From Burkholderiales bacterium (GTDB lineage: Bacteria > Pseudomonadota > Gammaproteobacteria > Burkholderiales > SG8-39), in assembly GCA_005777205.1 (NCBI GenBank), contig SXNB01000256.1, positions 1-6,001 on the forward strand: a stretch of 6,001 bases of DNA, in the 5' to 3' direction. Shown one piece after another: positions 1-5,934 of this stretch. The translations under genes and the position numbers were made by a program. A model generated the notes under the pieces. It was not told the DNA's origin and did no database searches. It was given only the letters and a program-made list of their open reading frames with translations. The stretch's first letter is position 1, and each line of letters opens with the position of its first letter.

Positions 1-613
1 CATGAAGACCCCCGGCATCACGGTGCGGCCGCTGATCCTGATGGATGGCGGGCATGAAGTGAACGAGGTGTTTTTCGAGAACGTGAAGGTGCCGGTCGAG
101 AATCTGATCTACGAGGAAGGCAAGGGCTGGACGGTGGCCAAGTACCTGCTCGGCCACGAGCGCATGAACACCGGGCGCATCGGCGCCTCGAAGCGCGAAC
201 TCGCCAAGCTGAAGGATTTCGCTTCGAAACAAGCGGGCGACGACGGCCGGCCGCTCACCGAAGACCCGCGTTTCCGCGACAAGCTGACGCGCGTGGAAGT
301 CGAATTGATGGCGCTGGAGATTACCAACCTGCGATTCCTGGACCAGATGCGCCGCAGCGGGCAGCCCCCGGGGGCTGACGTTTCCATGCTCAAAATCAAG
401 GGCACCGAAATCCAGCAGGTGCTCACCGAGCTCTCGATGCAGGCGGTGGGGCCGCTCGCGCAGCCGTTCAAGGCCGTCGCCAACGACCCGGATTTCGACC
501 GCTTCACCGCGGGTCTGGCGCCACGCTACTGCAACTTCCGCAAGACCTCGATCTACGCGGGCTCGAACGAAATCCAGAGAAACATCATCTCCAAAATGAC
601 CCTGGGGCTCTGA
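1..613 (+). CDS. Acyl-CoA dehydrogenase, large (catalytic) subunit type, 3' part only
   Basis: This is the C-terminal 203 residues of an FAD-dependent acyl-CoA dehydrogenase, which introduces the alpha,beta double bond in acyl-CoA. Family members have about 390-400 residues, so roughly half is missing beyond the left edge; the ATG at base 2 is an internal Met, not the start. Visible parts are the end of the middle beta domain (residues 1-35, with MDGGHEVNEVFF) and the C-terminal helical domain. In the usual catalytic loop near the C-terminus the motif is IYAGS (184-188), with Ala186 where medium-chain enzymes have the catalytic Glu. Instead GHER (51-54) places Glu53 exactly where isovaleryl-CoA dehydrogenase has its helix-G catalytic Glu, counted from the KGW/KGV motif. 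That layout is known from heteromeric enzymes such as PimC/PimD and the mycobacterial ChsE pairs. The stop is 2 bases before the next dehydrogenase gene, its probable partner. The substrate is unknown. Confidence 0.93.
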   Translation, partial: MKTPGITVRPLILMDGGHEVNEVFFENVKVPVENLIYEEGKGWTVAKYLLGHERMNTGRIGASKRELAKLKDFASKQAGDDGRPLTEDPRFRDKLTRVEVELMALEITNLRFLDQMRRSGQPPGADVSMLKIKGTEIQQVLTELSMQAVGPLAQPFKAVANDPDFDRFTAGLAPRYCNFRKTSIYAGSNEIQRNIISKMTLGL

Positions 614-615
614 CC

Positions 616-1716
616 ATGAACTTCGACTACAACGAAGAGCAGCAGCTTCTCGCCGACTCGGTGCGGCGCTTCCTCGCCAAGGACTACGGCTTCGAGGCGC
701 GCAAGAAGATCGTTTCCTCCAAGGACGGTTGGAGCGCGGAGGTTTGGGCGCAGATCGCCGAGATGGGGATCATCGGCCTGCCGTTCTCGCCCGACTTCGG
801 CGGCTTCGGTGGCGGTGCAGTCGACCTGATGGGCGTGATGGAGGCCGCGGGCGATGCGCTCCTGGTCGAGCCCTACCTGCCCACCGTAATGGCGGGAAAG
901 CTGGTCGCGCGCGCCGGCAGCGATGCGCAGAAGAAGGCGATCCTGCCGCAGGTGGTGGAGGGCAAGCTCAAGCTTGCGTTCGCGCACACGGAGAAGGGCG
1001 TCCGCTACAACTTGTCGAAGGTCTCGGCGAGCGCGAAGGCGGCTGGCGCAGGCTGGGAACTCACGGGCGAGAAGGCCGTGGTCCTGGGCGCGACGGCGGC
1101 CGACAAGCTTGTGGTGTCGGCGAACACGGGCAAAGGCATGAGCCTGTTCCTCGTGGACGCGAAGGACGCCAAGCTGAAGGGCTACGTGACGCTGGATGAA
1201 ATGCGCGCCGCGGATGTGGTGCTCAAAGGCACGAAGGGCGAAATGCTCGGCGCCGAAGGCGGCGCCCTCGCGCTGGTGGAAGAAGTCGTGGATTACGCCA
1301 CTGCCCTGGTCTGCGCCGAGGCGGTCGGCACGATGAAGTTCAGCTGCGATACCACGCTGGAGTACCTGAAGACGCGCAAACAGTTTGGCGTCACTATCGG
1401 CAACTTCCAGGCGCTGCAGCATCGCATGGTGGACATGTACGTCAGCTACGAGCAGGCGAAGTCCATGGCCTGCCTCGCCTGCAGCAAGGTCGATTCGCCG
1501 GCGGATGCCAAGGACCGCGCCCGGGCGGTGTCGGCGGCCAAGATCAAGATTGCCGATAACGCGCGCCACATCAGCCAGGAGGCCATCCAACTGCATGGTG
1601 GCATGGGCATGACCGATGAAATGAAGATCAGCCACAGCTTCCGGCGCCTGACCATGATCGCGCAGCAGTTCGGCGACGCCGAGCACCACCTCGCGCGCTT
1701 CGCCAAGCTGAGCTGA
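616..1716 (+). CDS. Acyl-CoA dehydrogenase, small subunit type (PimD-like)
   Basis: A complete 366-residue acyl-CoA dehydrogenase resembling pimeloyl-CoA dehydrogenase small subunits (PimD). Domain order is normal: N-terminal helices (about 1-115, opening with NFDYNEEQQLLADSVRRFL), beta domain (about 118-210, with LAFAHTEKGVRYNL) and C-terminal helices (about 215-366). RKQFG (254-258) and QLHGGMGMT (325-333) are the usual FAD-contacting motifs of the family. Both known sites for the catalytic carboxylate are empty in my hand alignment: helix G has Ala228 (VVDYATAL), and the C-terminal loop reads QFGDAEHH (351-358) with Gly353 in place of Glu. It is therefore probably a structural, FAD-binding partner of the upstream subunit in a heteromer; this is inference from ChsE and PimCD precedents. 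The ATG lies 2 bases after the upstream stop, with a weak G-rich ribosome site at about 603-607. The start fits the family N-terminus. Confidence 0.93.
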   Translation: MNFDYNEEQQLLADSVRRFLAKDYGFEARKKIVSSKDGWSAEVWAQIAEMGIIGLPFSPDFGGFGGGAVDLMGVMEAAGDALLVEPYLPTVMAGKLVARAGSDAQKKAILPQVVEGKLKLAFAHTEKGVRYNLSKVSASAKAAGAGWELTGEKAVVLGATAADKLVVSANTGKGMSLFLVDAKDAKLKGYVTLDEMRAADVVLKGTKGEMLGAEGGALALVEEVVDYATALVCAEAVGTMKFSCDTTLEYLKTRKQFGVTIGNFQALQHRMVDMYVSYEQAKSMACLACSKVDSPADAKDRARAVSAAKIKIADNARHISQEAIQLHGGMGMTDEMKISHSFRRLTMIAQQFGDAEHHLARFAKLS

Positions 1717-1728
1717 AGGCCGCCGCTC

Positions 1729-2727
1729 ATGTCGCTTAACAAGGCCTGGACCGTCGCCAGTTTCCCGACCGGGGCGCTGGCCGAGGGGAATTTCAAGCTG
1801 GTGGAATCGCCCGTGCCCGCGCCCAGGGGCGGCGAGGTGCTGGTGAAGAACCTGTGGCTGTCGCTCGATCCATACATGCGCGGGCGGCTGTCCCAATCCA
1901 AGAGCTACACCAAGGGCGTCGAGATCGGCGACGTCATGACCGGAGAGACGGCGGGCGAGGTCGTCGAGTCGAAGCATCCGGGCTTCAAGTCCGGCGACAA
2001 GGTCACCGCGCCCTCCGGCTGGCAGCTCTACTGGGCCGGCAAAGGCGAGCTGCTGACCAAGGTGGATGCCTCGAGAGTGCCGCTGTCCTATTTCCTCGGA
2101 TGCCTGGGCATGCCCGGGCGCACCGCCTACTTCGGCATGAAGGACATCTGCGCGCCGAAGCCGGGCCAGACGGTCGTGGTGTCCGCGGCATCGGGCGCGG
2201 TCGGCAGCGTCGTCGGCCAAATTGCCAAGGCCTGGGGCTGCCGCGCGGTCTGCATCGCCGGCGGCAAGGCCAAATGCGATTATGTCACCGGTGAGTTGGG
2301 CTTCGATGCCTGCGTGGACTACAAGGGCGGGAACCTGTTCCGCGACCTGAAGGAAGCCTGCCCCAAGGGGATCGACGCCCACTTCGAGAACGTCGGCGGA
2401 GAGATCCTGGATACCGTGCTGCGCCTGATGAACGTGAAGTCGCGTATTGCCGTGTGCGGCCTGATCTCGGACTACAACACCGCCGAGCCCTACGGGGTGA
2501 AGATGTTCCGCTCGATCCTGGTCAACCGCATCAAGGTCCAGGGCCTGATCGTGTTCGACTGGCTTGAGCGCTATCCCGAGGGCAACAAGGCCCTGCAGGA
2601 ACTGGTCACCGCGGGCCAGCTGAAGACACGCGAATCGGTGCTGGAGGGCATCGAGCAGGCGCCGCAGGGCCTCATCGGTCTGCTCAAGGGCACAAACTTC
2701 GGCAAGCAACTGGTCAAACTAGCCTGA
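1729..2727 (+). CDS. NADP-dependent MDR-family oxidoreductase (leukotriene B4 dehydrogenase / curcumin reductase type)
   Basis: A 332-residue medium-chain reductase of the zinc-independent branch that includes prostaglandin/leukotriene B4 reductases and bacterial CurA-type enzymes, which reduce the C=C bond of alpha,beta-unsaturated ketones or aldehydes with NADPH. Seen directly: the GroES-like N-terminal part with LSLDPYMRGR (44-53), LGMPGRTAY (126-134), the nucleotide-binding loop AASGAVGSVVGQIAK (153-167), AGGKAKC (177-183) whose lysines are placed to bind the NADP 2'-phosphate, FENVGG (219-224), and LISDYN (245-250) near the active site. The cysteine ligands of zinc-dependent alcohol dehydrogenases are absent. 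Length is normal for the family. It starts 12 bases after the dehydrogenase stop without a strong Shine-Dalgarno sequence, consistent with coupling. In this operon it may reduce an enone intermediate or a reactive by-product; the exact substrate is not visible. Confidence 0.93.
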   Translation: MSLNKAWTVASFPTGALAEGNFKLVESPVPAPRGGEVLVKNLWLSLDPYMRGRLSQSKSYTKGVEIGDVMTGETAGEVVESKHPGFKSGDKVTAPSGWQLYWAGKGELLTKVDASRVPLSYFLGCLGMPGRTAYFGMKDICAPKPGQTVVVSAASGAVGSVVGQIAKAWGCRAVCIAGGKAKCDYVTGELGFDACVDYKGGNLFRDLKEACPKGIDAHFENVGGEILDTVLRLMNVKSRIAVCGLISDYNTAEPYGVKMFRSILVNRIKVQGLIVFDWLERYPEGNKALQELVTAGQLKTRESVLEGIEQAPQGLIGLLKGTNFGKQLVKLA

Positions 2728-2730
2728 GGA
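2726..2730 (+). promoter_or_regulatory. Ribosome binding site of the glutathione transferase gene
   Basis: GAGGA overlaps the TGA stop of the upstream oxidoreductase gene and is followed by a 5-base spacer (TTCCC) before the ATG at 2736. It is the clearest Shine-Dalgarno match in the + strand operon and supports that start. Confidence 0.6.
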
Positions 2731-2735
2731 TTCCC

Positions 2736-3434
2736 ATGATCGAGCTTTACACCTGGCCGACCCCGAACGGCCACAAGGTCCACATTATGCTGGAGGAGAC
2801 GGGCACGCCCCACCACGTGATACCGGTGGATATTGGCGCGGGCGACCAGTTCAAGCCCGAATTCTTGAAGATCTCGCCCAACAACAAGATGCCGGCGATG
2901 GTGGACAGCGACGGCCCAGGCGGCAAGCCGATCTCGATTTTTGAGTCTGGCGCGATGCTGGTCTACCTTGCCTCGAAGACCGCCCGCTTCCTGCCGAAGG
3001 ACCTGCGCGACAAATGGTCCACGCTGCAATGGCTCATGTTCCAGATGGGCGGCGTTGGGCCGATGCTTGGGCAGGCACACCACTTCCTCGGCTACGCGCC
3101 GGAGAAGATTCCCTACGCCATGAACCGCTACTCGAATGAAGCCAACCGCCTTTACGGGGTCATCGACCGGCGGCTGAGGGTATCGAAGTATGTCGCTTGC
3201 GGCCAGTACACCATCGCGGACATGGCGATCGTGCCCTGGCTGCGCTTTCCGGAGCGCCAAGGCGTCGAGATCGAGAAGTACCCGTCGCTGAAGAAGTGGC
3301 GCGACGCTATCCTCGCGCGGCCTGCGGTGCAAAAGGCGATGCGGGTGCTGGCCGAACGGCGCAAGCCGCTGAATGAGATTACCCAGGCGCAGAAGGACAA
3401 CCTCTTCGGCGCCGCGCAGTATGCCAAGCGCTGA
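2736..3434 (+). CDS. Glutathione S-transferase, YfcG-like (Nu class)
   Basis: A 232-residue cytosolic glutathione transferase closely resembling E. coli YfcG. The thioredoxin-fold domain (1-80) opens with YTWPTPNGHK (5-14), giving Thr9 and Asn11, the glutathione-contacting residues of YfcG in place of a catalytic Tyr, Ser or Cys. SPNNKMPAMVD (47-57) contains the conserved cis-proline Pro53, and FESGA (69-73) holds the Glu-Ser pair that binds the gamma-glutamyl group. The helical domain carries QWLMFQMGGVGPMLGQAHHF (98-117), typical of this class, and the capping box TIAD (159-162). Nu-class enzymes are known as glutathione-dependent disulfide reductases, and some act as glutathione lyases on lignin-derived beta-aryl ether adducts. 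Its place between two oxidoreductase genes suggests it handles a catabolic intermediate, which is inference. It has a good ribosome site and overlaps the next gene by 14 bases. Confidence 0.94.
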   Translation: MIELYTWPTPNGHKVHIMLEETGTPHHVIPVDIGAGDQFKPEFLKISPNNKMPAMVDSDGPGGKPISIFESGAMLVYLASKTARFLPKDLRDKWSTLQWLMFQMGGVGPMLGQAHHFLGYAPEKIPYAMNRYSNEANRLYGVIDRRLRVSKYVACGQYTIADMAIVPWLRFPERQGVEIEKYPSLKKWRDAILARPAVQKAMRVLAERRKPLNEITQAQKDNLFGAAQYAKR

Positions 3435-4194
3435 ACTGAAAGCTAAGGTCGCCTGGATCACGGGCGGCGGCAGCGGCATCGGCCTCGCCGGTGCGAAGGA
3501 ACTGGCTGCCGCGGGCGCGCATGTGGTGATCTCGGGCCACACCCAACGCACCAACGACAGCGCGCTCGCGGAACTGAAGAAGATCGGCAGCGCGGAAGCG
3601 ATCCTGCTCGAAGTCTCGAGCCAGAAGGCGGTGGCCGACGTAGCGGCGGACATCGAGAAGCGCCACGGCCGCATCGACATCCTGGTCACCAGCGCCGGTA
3701 CCAACATCAGCGGCCCAAGGCGCAGCCTCAAGGCGATGAGCACCGAAGGCTGGGACGAGGTGGTGCGCATCAACCAGGACGGGCTGTTCTACTGCTGCTA
3801 CGCGGTATTGCCGGGCATGCGCGCGCGCAAGAATGGCCTGATCATCAACATCTCCTCGTGGGCTGGCCGTTACGCCAGCGCCCTGACCGGAGTCGCCTAC
3901 AACGCCACCAAGCGTGCGGTGATCGCGATCTCCGAGTCCATCAACATGGAGGAGTGCATGAACGGCATCCGCGCCACCTCCATCCTGCCCGGCGAGGTGG
4001 CGACGCCGATCATGGAGAAGCGCCCGGTGCCGCCCTCCGCGGAGGAGCGCGCGCGCATGGCGCAGGCGGAGGACTTCGGCAAGGCGATCCTGTTCGTGGC
4101 CACGATGCCGGCGCGCAGCTGCGTCAACGAAATGGTGATCGCGCCGACCTGGAACCGCTTCTACCTCGGCGGCCTCGAAACCCCGAAGAAATAG
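3421..4194 (+). CDS. Short-chain dehydrogenase/reductase (SDR), classical type
   Basis: A 257-residue classical SDR with a Rossmann fold, using NAD(H) or NADP(H) to interconvert an alcohol and a carbonyl. Visible motifs: TGGGSGIG cofactor loop (14-21), Asn118 in RINQDG, catalytic Ser146 in NISSWAG, and the Tyr160/Lys164 pair in YNATK. The helix-4 motif usually written NNAG is TSAG (90-93), a departure from consensus. The C-terminal half (ILPGEVATPIMEKRP, 188-202) resembles YdfG-like SDRs. The ATG at 3421 is chosen because it leaves the usual short N-terminus before the first beta strand; an in-frame ATG at 3373 would add 16 Arg-rich residues translated from inside the transferase gene. It has no clear ribosome site, and the 14-base overlap suggests coupled translation. 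The TAG stop shares its last two bases with the palindrome starting at 4193, so the very C-terminus may have been shaped by that repeat. Confidence 0.92.
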   Translation: MPSAELKAKVAWITGGGSGIGLAGAKELAAAGAHVVISGHTQRTNDSALAELKKIGSAEAILLEVSSQKAVADVAADIEKRHGRIDILVTSAGTNISGPRRSLKAMSTEGWDEVVRINQDGLFYCCYAVLPGMRARKNGLIINISSWAGRYASALTGVAYNATKRAVIAISESINMEECMNGIRATSILPGEVATPIMEKRPVPPSAEERARMAQAEDFGKAILFVATMPARSCVNEMVIAPTWNRFYLGGLETPKK

Positions 4195-4243
4195 GGACAG
4201 ACCACGTTTTCCCGGTGACGGACGGAAATCGTGGTCTGTCCCT
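4193..4243. repeat. REP-like palindromic repeat at the SDR-MFS junction
   Basis: Two 20-base arms, 4193-4212 and 4224-4243, are inverted copies with one mismatch (position 4207 against 4229). The outer 14 bases (AGGGACAGACCACG) are perfect, and the loop is 11 bases. The GGGACAGACCACG core recalls REP-type palindromes spread through many proteobacterial genomes and mobilised by RAYT (TnpA_REP) transposases; that family link is from memory and no RAYT gene is in the window. The element contains the end of the SDR stop codon and the candidate GTG start of the transporter, with no other spacer on the left side. Confidence 0.8.
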
Positions 4244-4249
4244 GTTTTT
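4193..4249 (+). terminator. Possible Rho-independent terminator formed by the palindrome
   Basis: The near-perfect hairpin of 4193-4243 is followed after one base by TTTTT (4245-4249), so RNA from the upstream operon could form a strong stem plus a short U tract. The stem is longer and less GC-clamped than a classic terminator, and the U tract is short, so termination may be partial. If it works, the transporter would be only weakly transcribed from the upstream operon. Confidence 0.4.
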
Positions 4250-5444
4250 GAGGGTCTGCCTGCCGTTTCTGGCGGGCTATTTCGTTGCGTACATCTACCG
4301 CTCGGTCAACGCCGTCATCGGGCCGGACCTGGTGAGGGAGTTCGGCCTCTCCGCCGGCGCGCTCGGTCTCTTGTCCGGGATCTACTTCTTCGCTTTCGCG
4401 GTATTCCAGCTGCCGCTGGGCGTGCTGCTGGACCGTTATGGGCCGCGACGGGTTAACGCCTCGCTGCTCCTGGTTGCCGCGGGCGGTGCGATCTGGTTCA
4501 CGTTCGCAGATTCCATGCTGGAACTGACGCTGGCGCGAGCGGTGATGGGCCTGGGCGTGTCAGCAGGCCTGATGGCCGCCCTGTCCGCGTTCGCACTGTG
4601 GTACCCAGCCGAGCGGCTCGCCACCATGAACGGCGTCGCCTTCGCCTCCGGGATGCTGGGCGCGATCGCGGCCAGCGTGCCCCTGGAATTCGTGCTGCGC
4701 AGCCTGAGCTGGCGCGAAGTGTTCCATGGCGTGGTCGCGCTCAACGTCGCGGTCTGCCTGGTGCTGTTCTTCGTCGTGCCTGAGAGGCTCGGCGCCGGGC
4801 GCACCTCGGCGCTAGGCGTGCAGCTGCGGGAGTTCGCTGCGGTGGCGCGCGATCCCGCCTTCTGGCGCGTCGCGCTGTGCATTGGTTCGAGCCAGCTCGC
4901 CGCGGTGTCGCTGAGCACGCTGTGGGTGGCCACCTGGCTGCGGGACGTGGCGGGCTACTCGCAGGCGCAGGTCGCGCAGTCGCTGCTGCTGTTCAGCGTG
5001 GTGATGATCGGCGGCTATCTCGGCTTTGGGCGTGTGGCTGACCGGAGGGTGCGCGGCGGGCGCAGCACCCTGCCGCTGCTGGCGGGTGGGATCGCGATCG
5101 CTTCGGTCTGCCTGCTGCTCCTCGCCGCCGGTGCGAGGACCGGGGTGCTTGTGCTCTGGAGCGTCTTCTTTGGCGGCGCCACTTCGGTGGTGCTGTCCTA
5201 CTCCCTGTACTCGCGCCGCTTTCCCAAGGAGATGGCCGGCCGGGTGAACACCGCGCTGAATGTATTCGTGTTCGTCGGTATGTTTACCGGCCAGTGGGCG
5301 GTGGGGCTGGTGCTCAACTTCTGGCCCCAGGTCGGCGCCGGGTACGCGCCCGAAGCCTACGCCTGGGCGCTGGGCGGGCTCTGGCTGGTGCAGGCTACGG
5401 GTCTTACTTGGCTCTGGAGCGGCAGGCGGCTGCTGCAAATATAA
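4215..5444 (+). CDS. Major facilitator superfamily (MFS) transporter
   Basis: A cytoplasmic-membrane secondary transporter of 409 residues if started at GTG 4215. About twelve hydrophobic segments can be followed, at roughly 10-28, 45-65, 80-98, 102-124, 138-158, 171-190, 218-240, 253-272, 284-305, 308-330, 343-368 and 381-400. The loop after the second segment has the MFS signature GVLLDRYGPRR (69-79), and a matching weaker version GRVADRRVRGG (272-282) follows the eighth. The start is uncertain: the first in-frame ATG encodes Met101, far too late. The real choices are GTG 4215, in the loop of the palindrome, or TTG 4248 just after it (398 residues). Neither has a visible ribosome site, so the original start region may have been replaced by the repeat. 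The substrate is unknown; by context it may import the compound degraded by the operon. The frame stays open upstream through the SDR gene, but that translation is not protein-like. Confidence 0.88.
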   Translation: MTDGNRGLSLFLRVCLPFLAGYFVAYIYRSVNAVIGPDLVREFGLSAGALGLLSGIYFFAFAVFQLPLGVLLDRYGPRRVNASLLLVAAGGAIWFTFADSMLELTLARAVMGLGVSAGLMAALSAFALWYPAERLATMNGVAFASGMLGAIAASVPLEFVLRSLSWREVFHGVVALNVAVCLVLFFVVPERLGAGRTSALGVQLREFAAVARDPAFWRVALCIGSSQLAAVSLSTLWVATWLRDVAGYSQAQVAQSLLLFSVVMIGGYLGFGRVADRRVRGGRSTLPLLAGGIAIASVCLLLLAAGARTGVLVLWSVFFGGATSVVLSYSLYSRRFPKEMAGRVNTALNVFVFVGMFTGQWAVGLVLNFWPQVGAGYAPEAYAWALGGLWLVQATGLTWLWSGRRLLQI

Positions 5445-5455
5445 CCGATCGGTTA
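5442..5455. promoter_or_regulatory. Perfect 14-base palindrome, operator-like (TetR type?)
   Basis: TAACCGATCGGTTA is identical to its reverse complement and begins with the TAA stop of the transporter gene. Many TetR-family regulators bind dyads of the general form ACCGnnCGGT, so it could be an operator. It lies between converging genes, however, where no promoter is expected. The rest of the 73-base intergenic stretch (5445-5517) shows only a weak 5-bp stem (5476-5480 with 5488-5492) and no convincing promoter. It could alternatively fold as a small stem with a GATC loop. Confidence 0.4.
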
Positions 5456-5517
5456 CATCCTACCCACCCCAGTGCAGCGCTAGTCGTGCGCTACGGGGGA
5501 TACATGAGCTAGGTGCG

Positions 5518-5934
5518 TTACTTCGCCGAGCGCGCCCGGAAGGTGCCGATGGCTTTCGCCACCAGGTCGCCAGCTTCATTCCGGACTTCGCCCTCGCAGA
5601 AAATCGTGGTCTGTCCCGCCTGCGAGACGCGCCCCTCGGACTTGAGCACGCCAGTGGAGGTGCCGATGAATTGCGTGGACAGGTCGATGGTCATGATCGA
5701 GCGCGGCGGGTTGTAAAGCGTGCGCGCCGACATGGACAGCGTGATGTCCAGCAGCGACAGGATCGAGCCGCCGTGCGCCGTGCCCCAGCTGGTCATGAAC
5801 TCCGGCCTGATCACCATGGACAGGCGCGCCACGCCTTTTTCCAGGGACTCCACCCGGATCCCGAGGTGCTCCGAGAACGGGATCTTCTTTGTGAACTCGT
5901 ACGTGTCCTGCGAAACGGGGGAGCCAGCGCTCAT
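5518..5934 (-). CDS. PaaI-family hotdog-fold acyl-CoA thioesterase
   Basis: A 138-residue single-domain hotdog protein of the PaaI/YbgC-like thioesterase group, which hydrolyses acyl- or aryl-CoA thioesters and can rescue CoA from stalled degradation intermediates. The signature AHGGSILSLLD (53-63) includes His54-Gly55-Gly56 at the start of the long central helix and Asp63, aligned with the catalytic Asp of PaaI. IDLSTQFIGTSTG (83-95) and EGRVSQAGQTTIFCEGEV (100-117) form the following beta strands. Length is typical. The ATG at 5934 overlaps the stop of the upstream SDR by four bases (ATGA on the - strand), supporting both the start and co-translation. It converges on the transporter gene with 73 bases between stops. 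Codons for residues 107-112 lie on a 17-base exact match to the palindrome core at 4226-4242. The true substrate is unknown. Confidence 0.92.
   Translation of the reverse strand: MSAGSPVSQDTYEFTKKIPFSEHLGIRVESLEKGVARLSMVIRPEFMTSWGTAHGGSILSLLDITLSMSARTLYNPPRSIMTIDLSTQFIGTSTGVLKSEGRVSQAGQTTIFCEGEVRNEAGDLVAKAIGTFRARSAK
5601..5617 (-). repeat. 17-base copy of the palindrome core inside the thioesterase gene
   Basis: AAATCGTGGTCTGTCCC on the + strand is identical to 4226-4242, the right arm of the REP-like hairpin. Flanking bases on both sides differ, and there is no second arm, so it is a single half-site. Read on the - strand it encodes Gly-Gln-Thr-Thr-Ile-Phe in the thioesterase. Confidence 0.6.

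Noticed and set aside
553..2709. A 718-codon open frame on the - strand opposite the second dehydrogenase and the MDR oxidoreductase
   Set aside because: The + strand proteins in this span match well-known families along their whole length. The antisense translation is His-, Arg- and Leu-rich without recognisable motifs, as expected from G/C-biased codon positions read backwards.
3373..3420. Upstream ATG extending the SDR by 16 residues
   Set aside because: The added residues are Arg-rich and come from the end of the transferase gene; the start at 3421 gives the usual SDR N-terminus just before the first beta strand.
3858..4214. N-terminal extension of the transporter frame through the SDR gene
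   Set aside because: The translated extension is His/Arg/Gly-rich out-of-frame SDR sequence. MFS homology begins only after about 4245.
5090..5101. GATCGCGATCGC, a short palindromic string inside the transporter gene
   Set aside because: It is in-frame coding sequence (Ile-Ala-Ile-Ala in a membrane segment) with no other structure around it, so codon choice explains it.
5476..5492. AGCGC/GCGCT stem as a terminator for the converging genes
   Set aside because: Only five pairs with a 7-base loop and no T tract on either strand; too weak to call.
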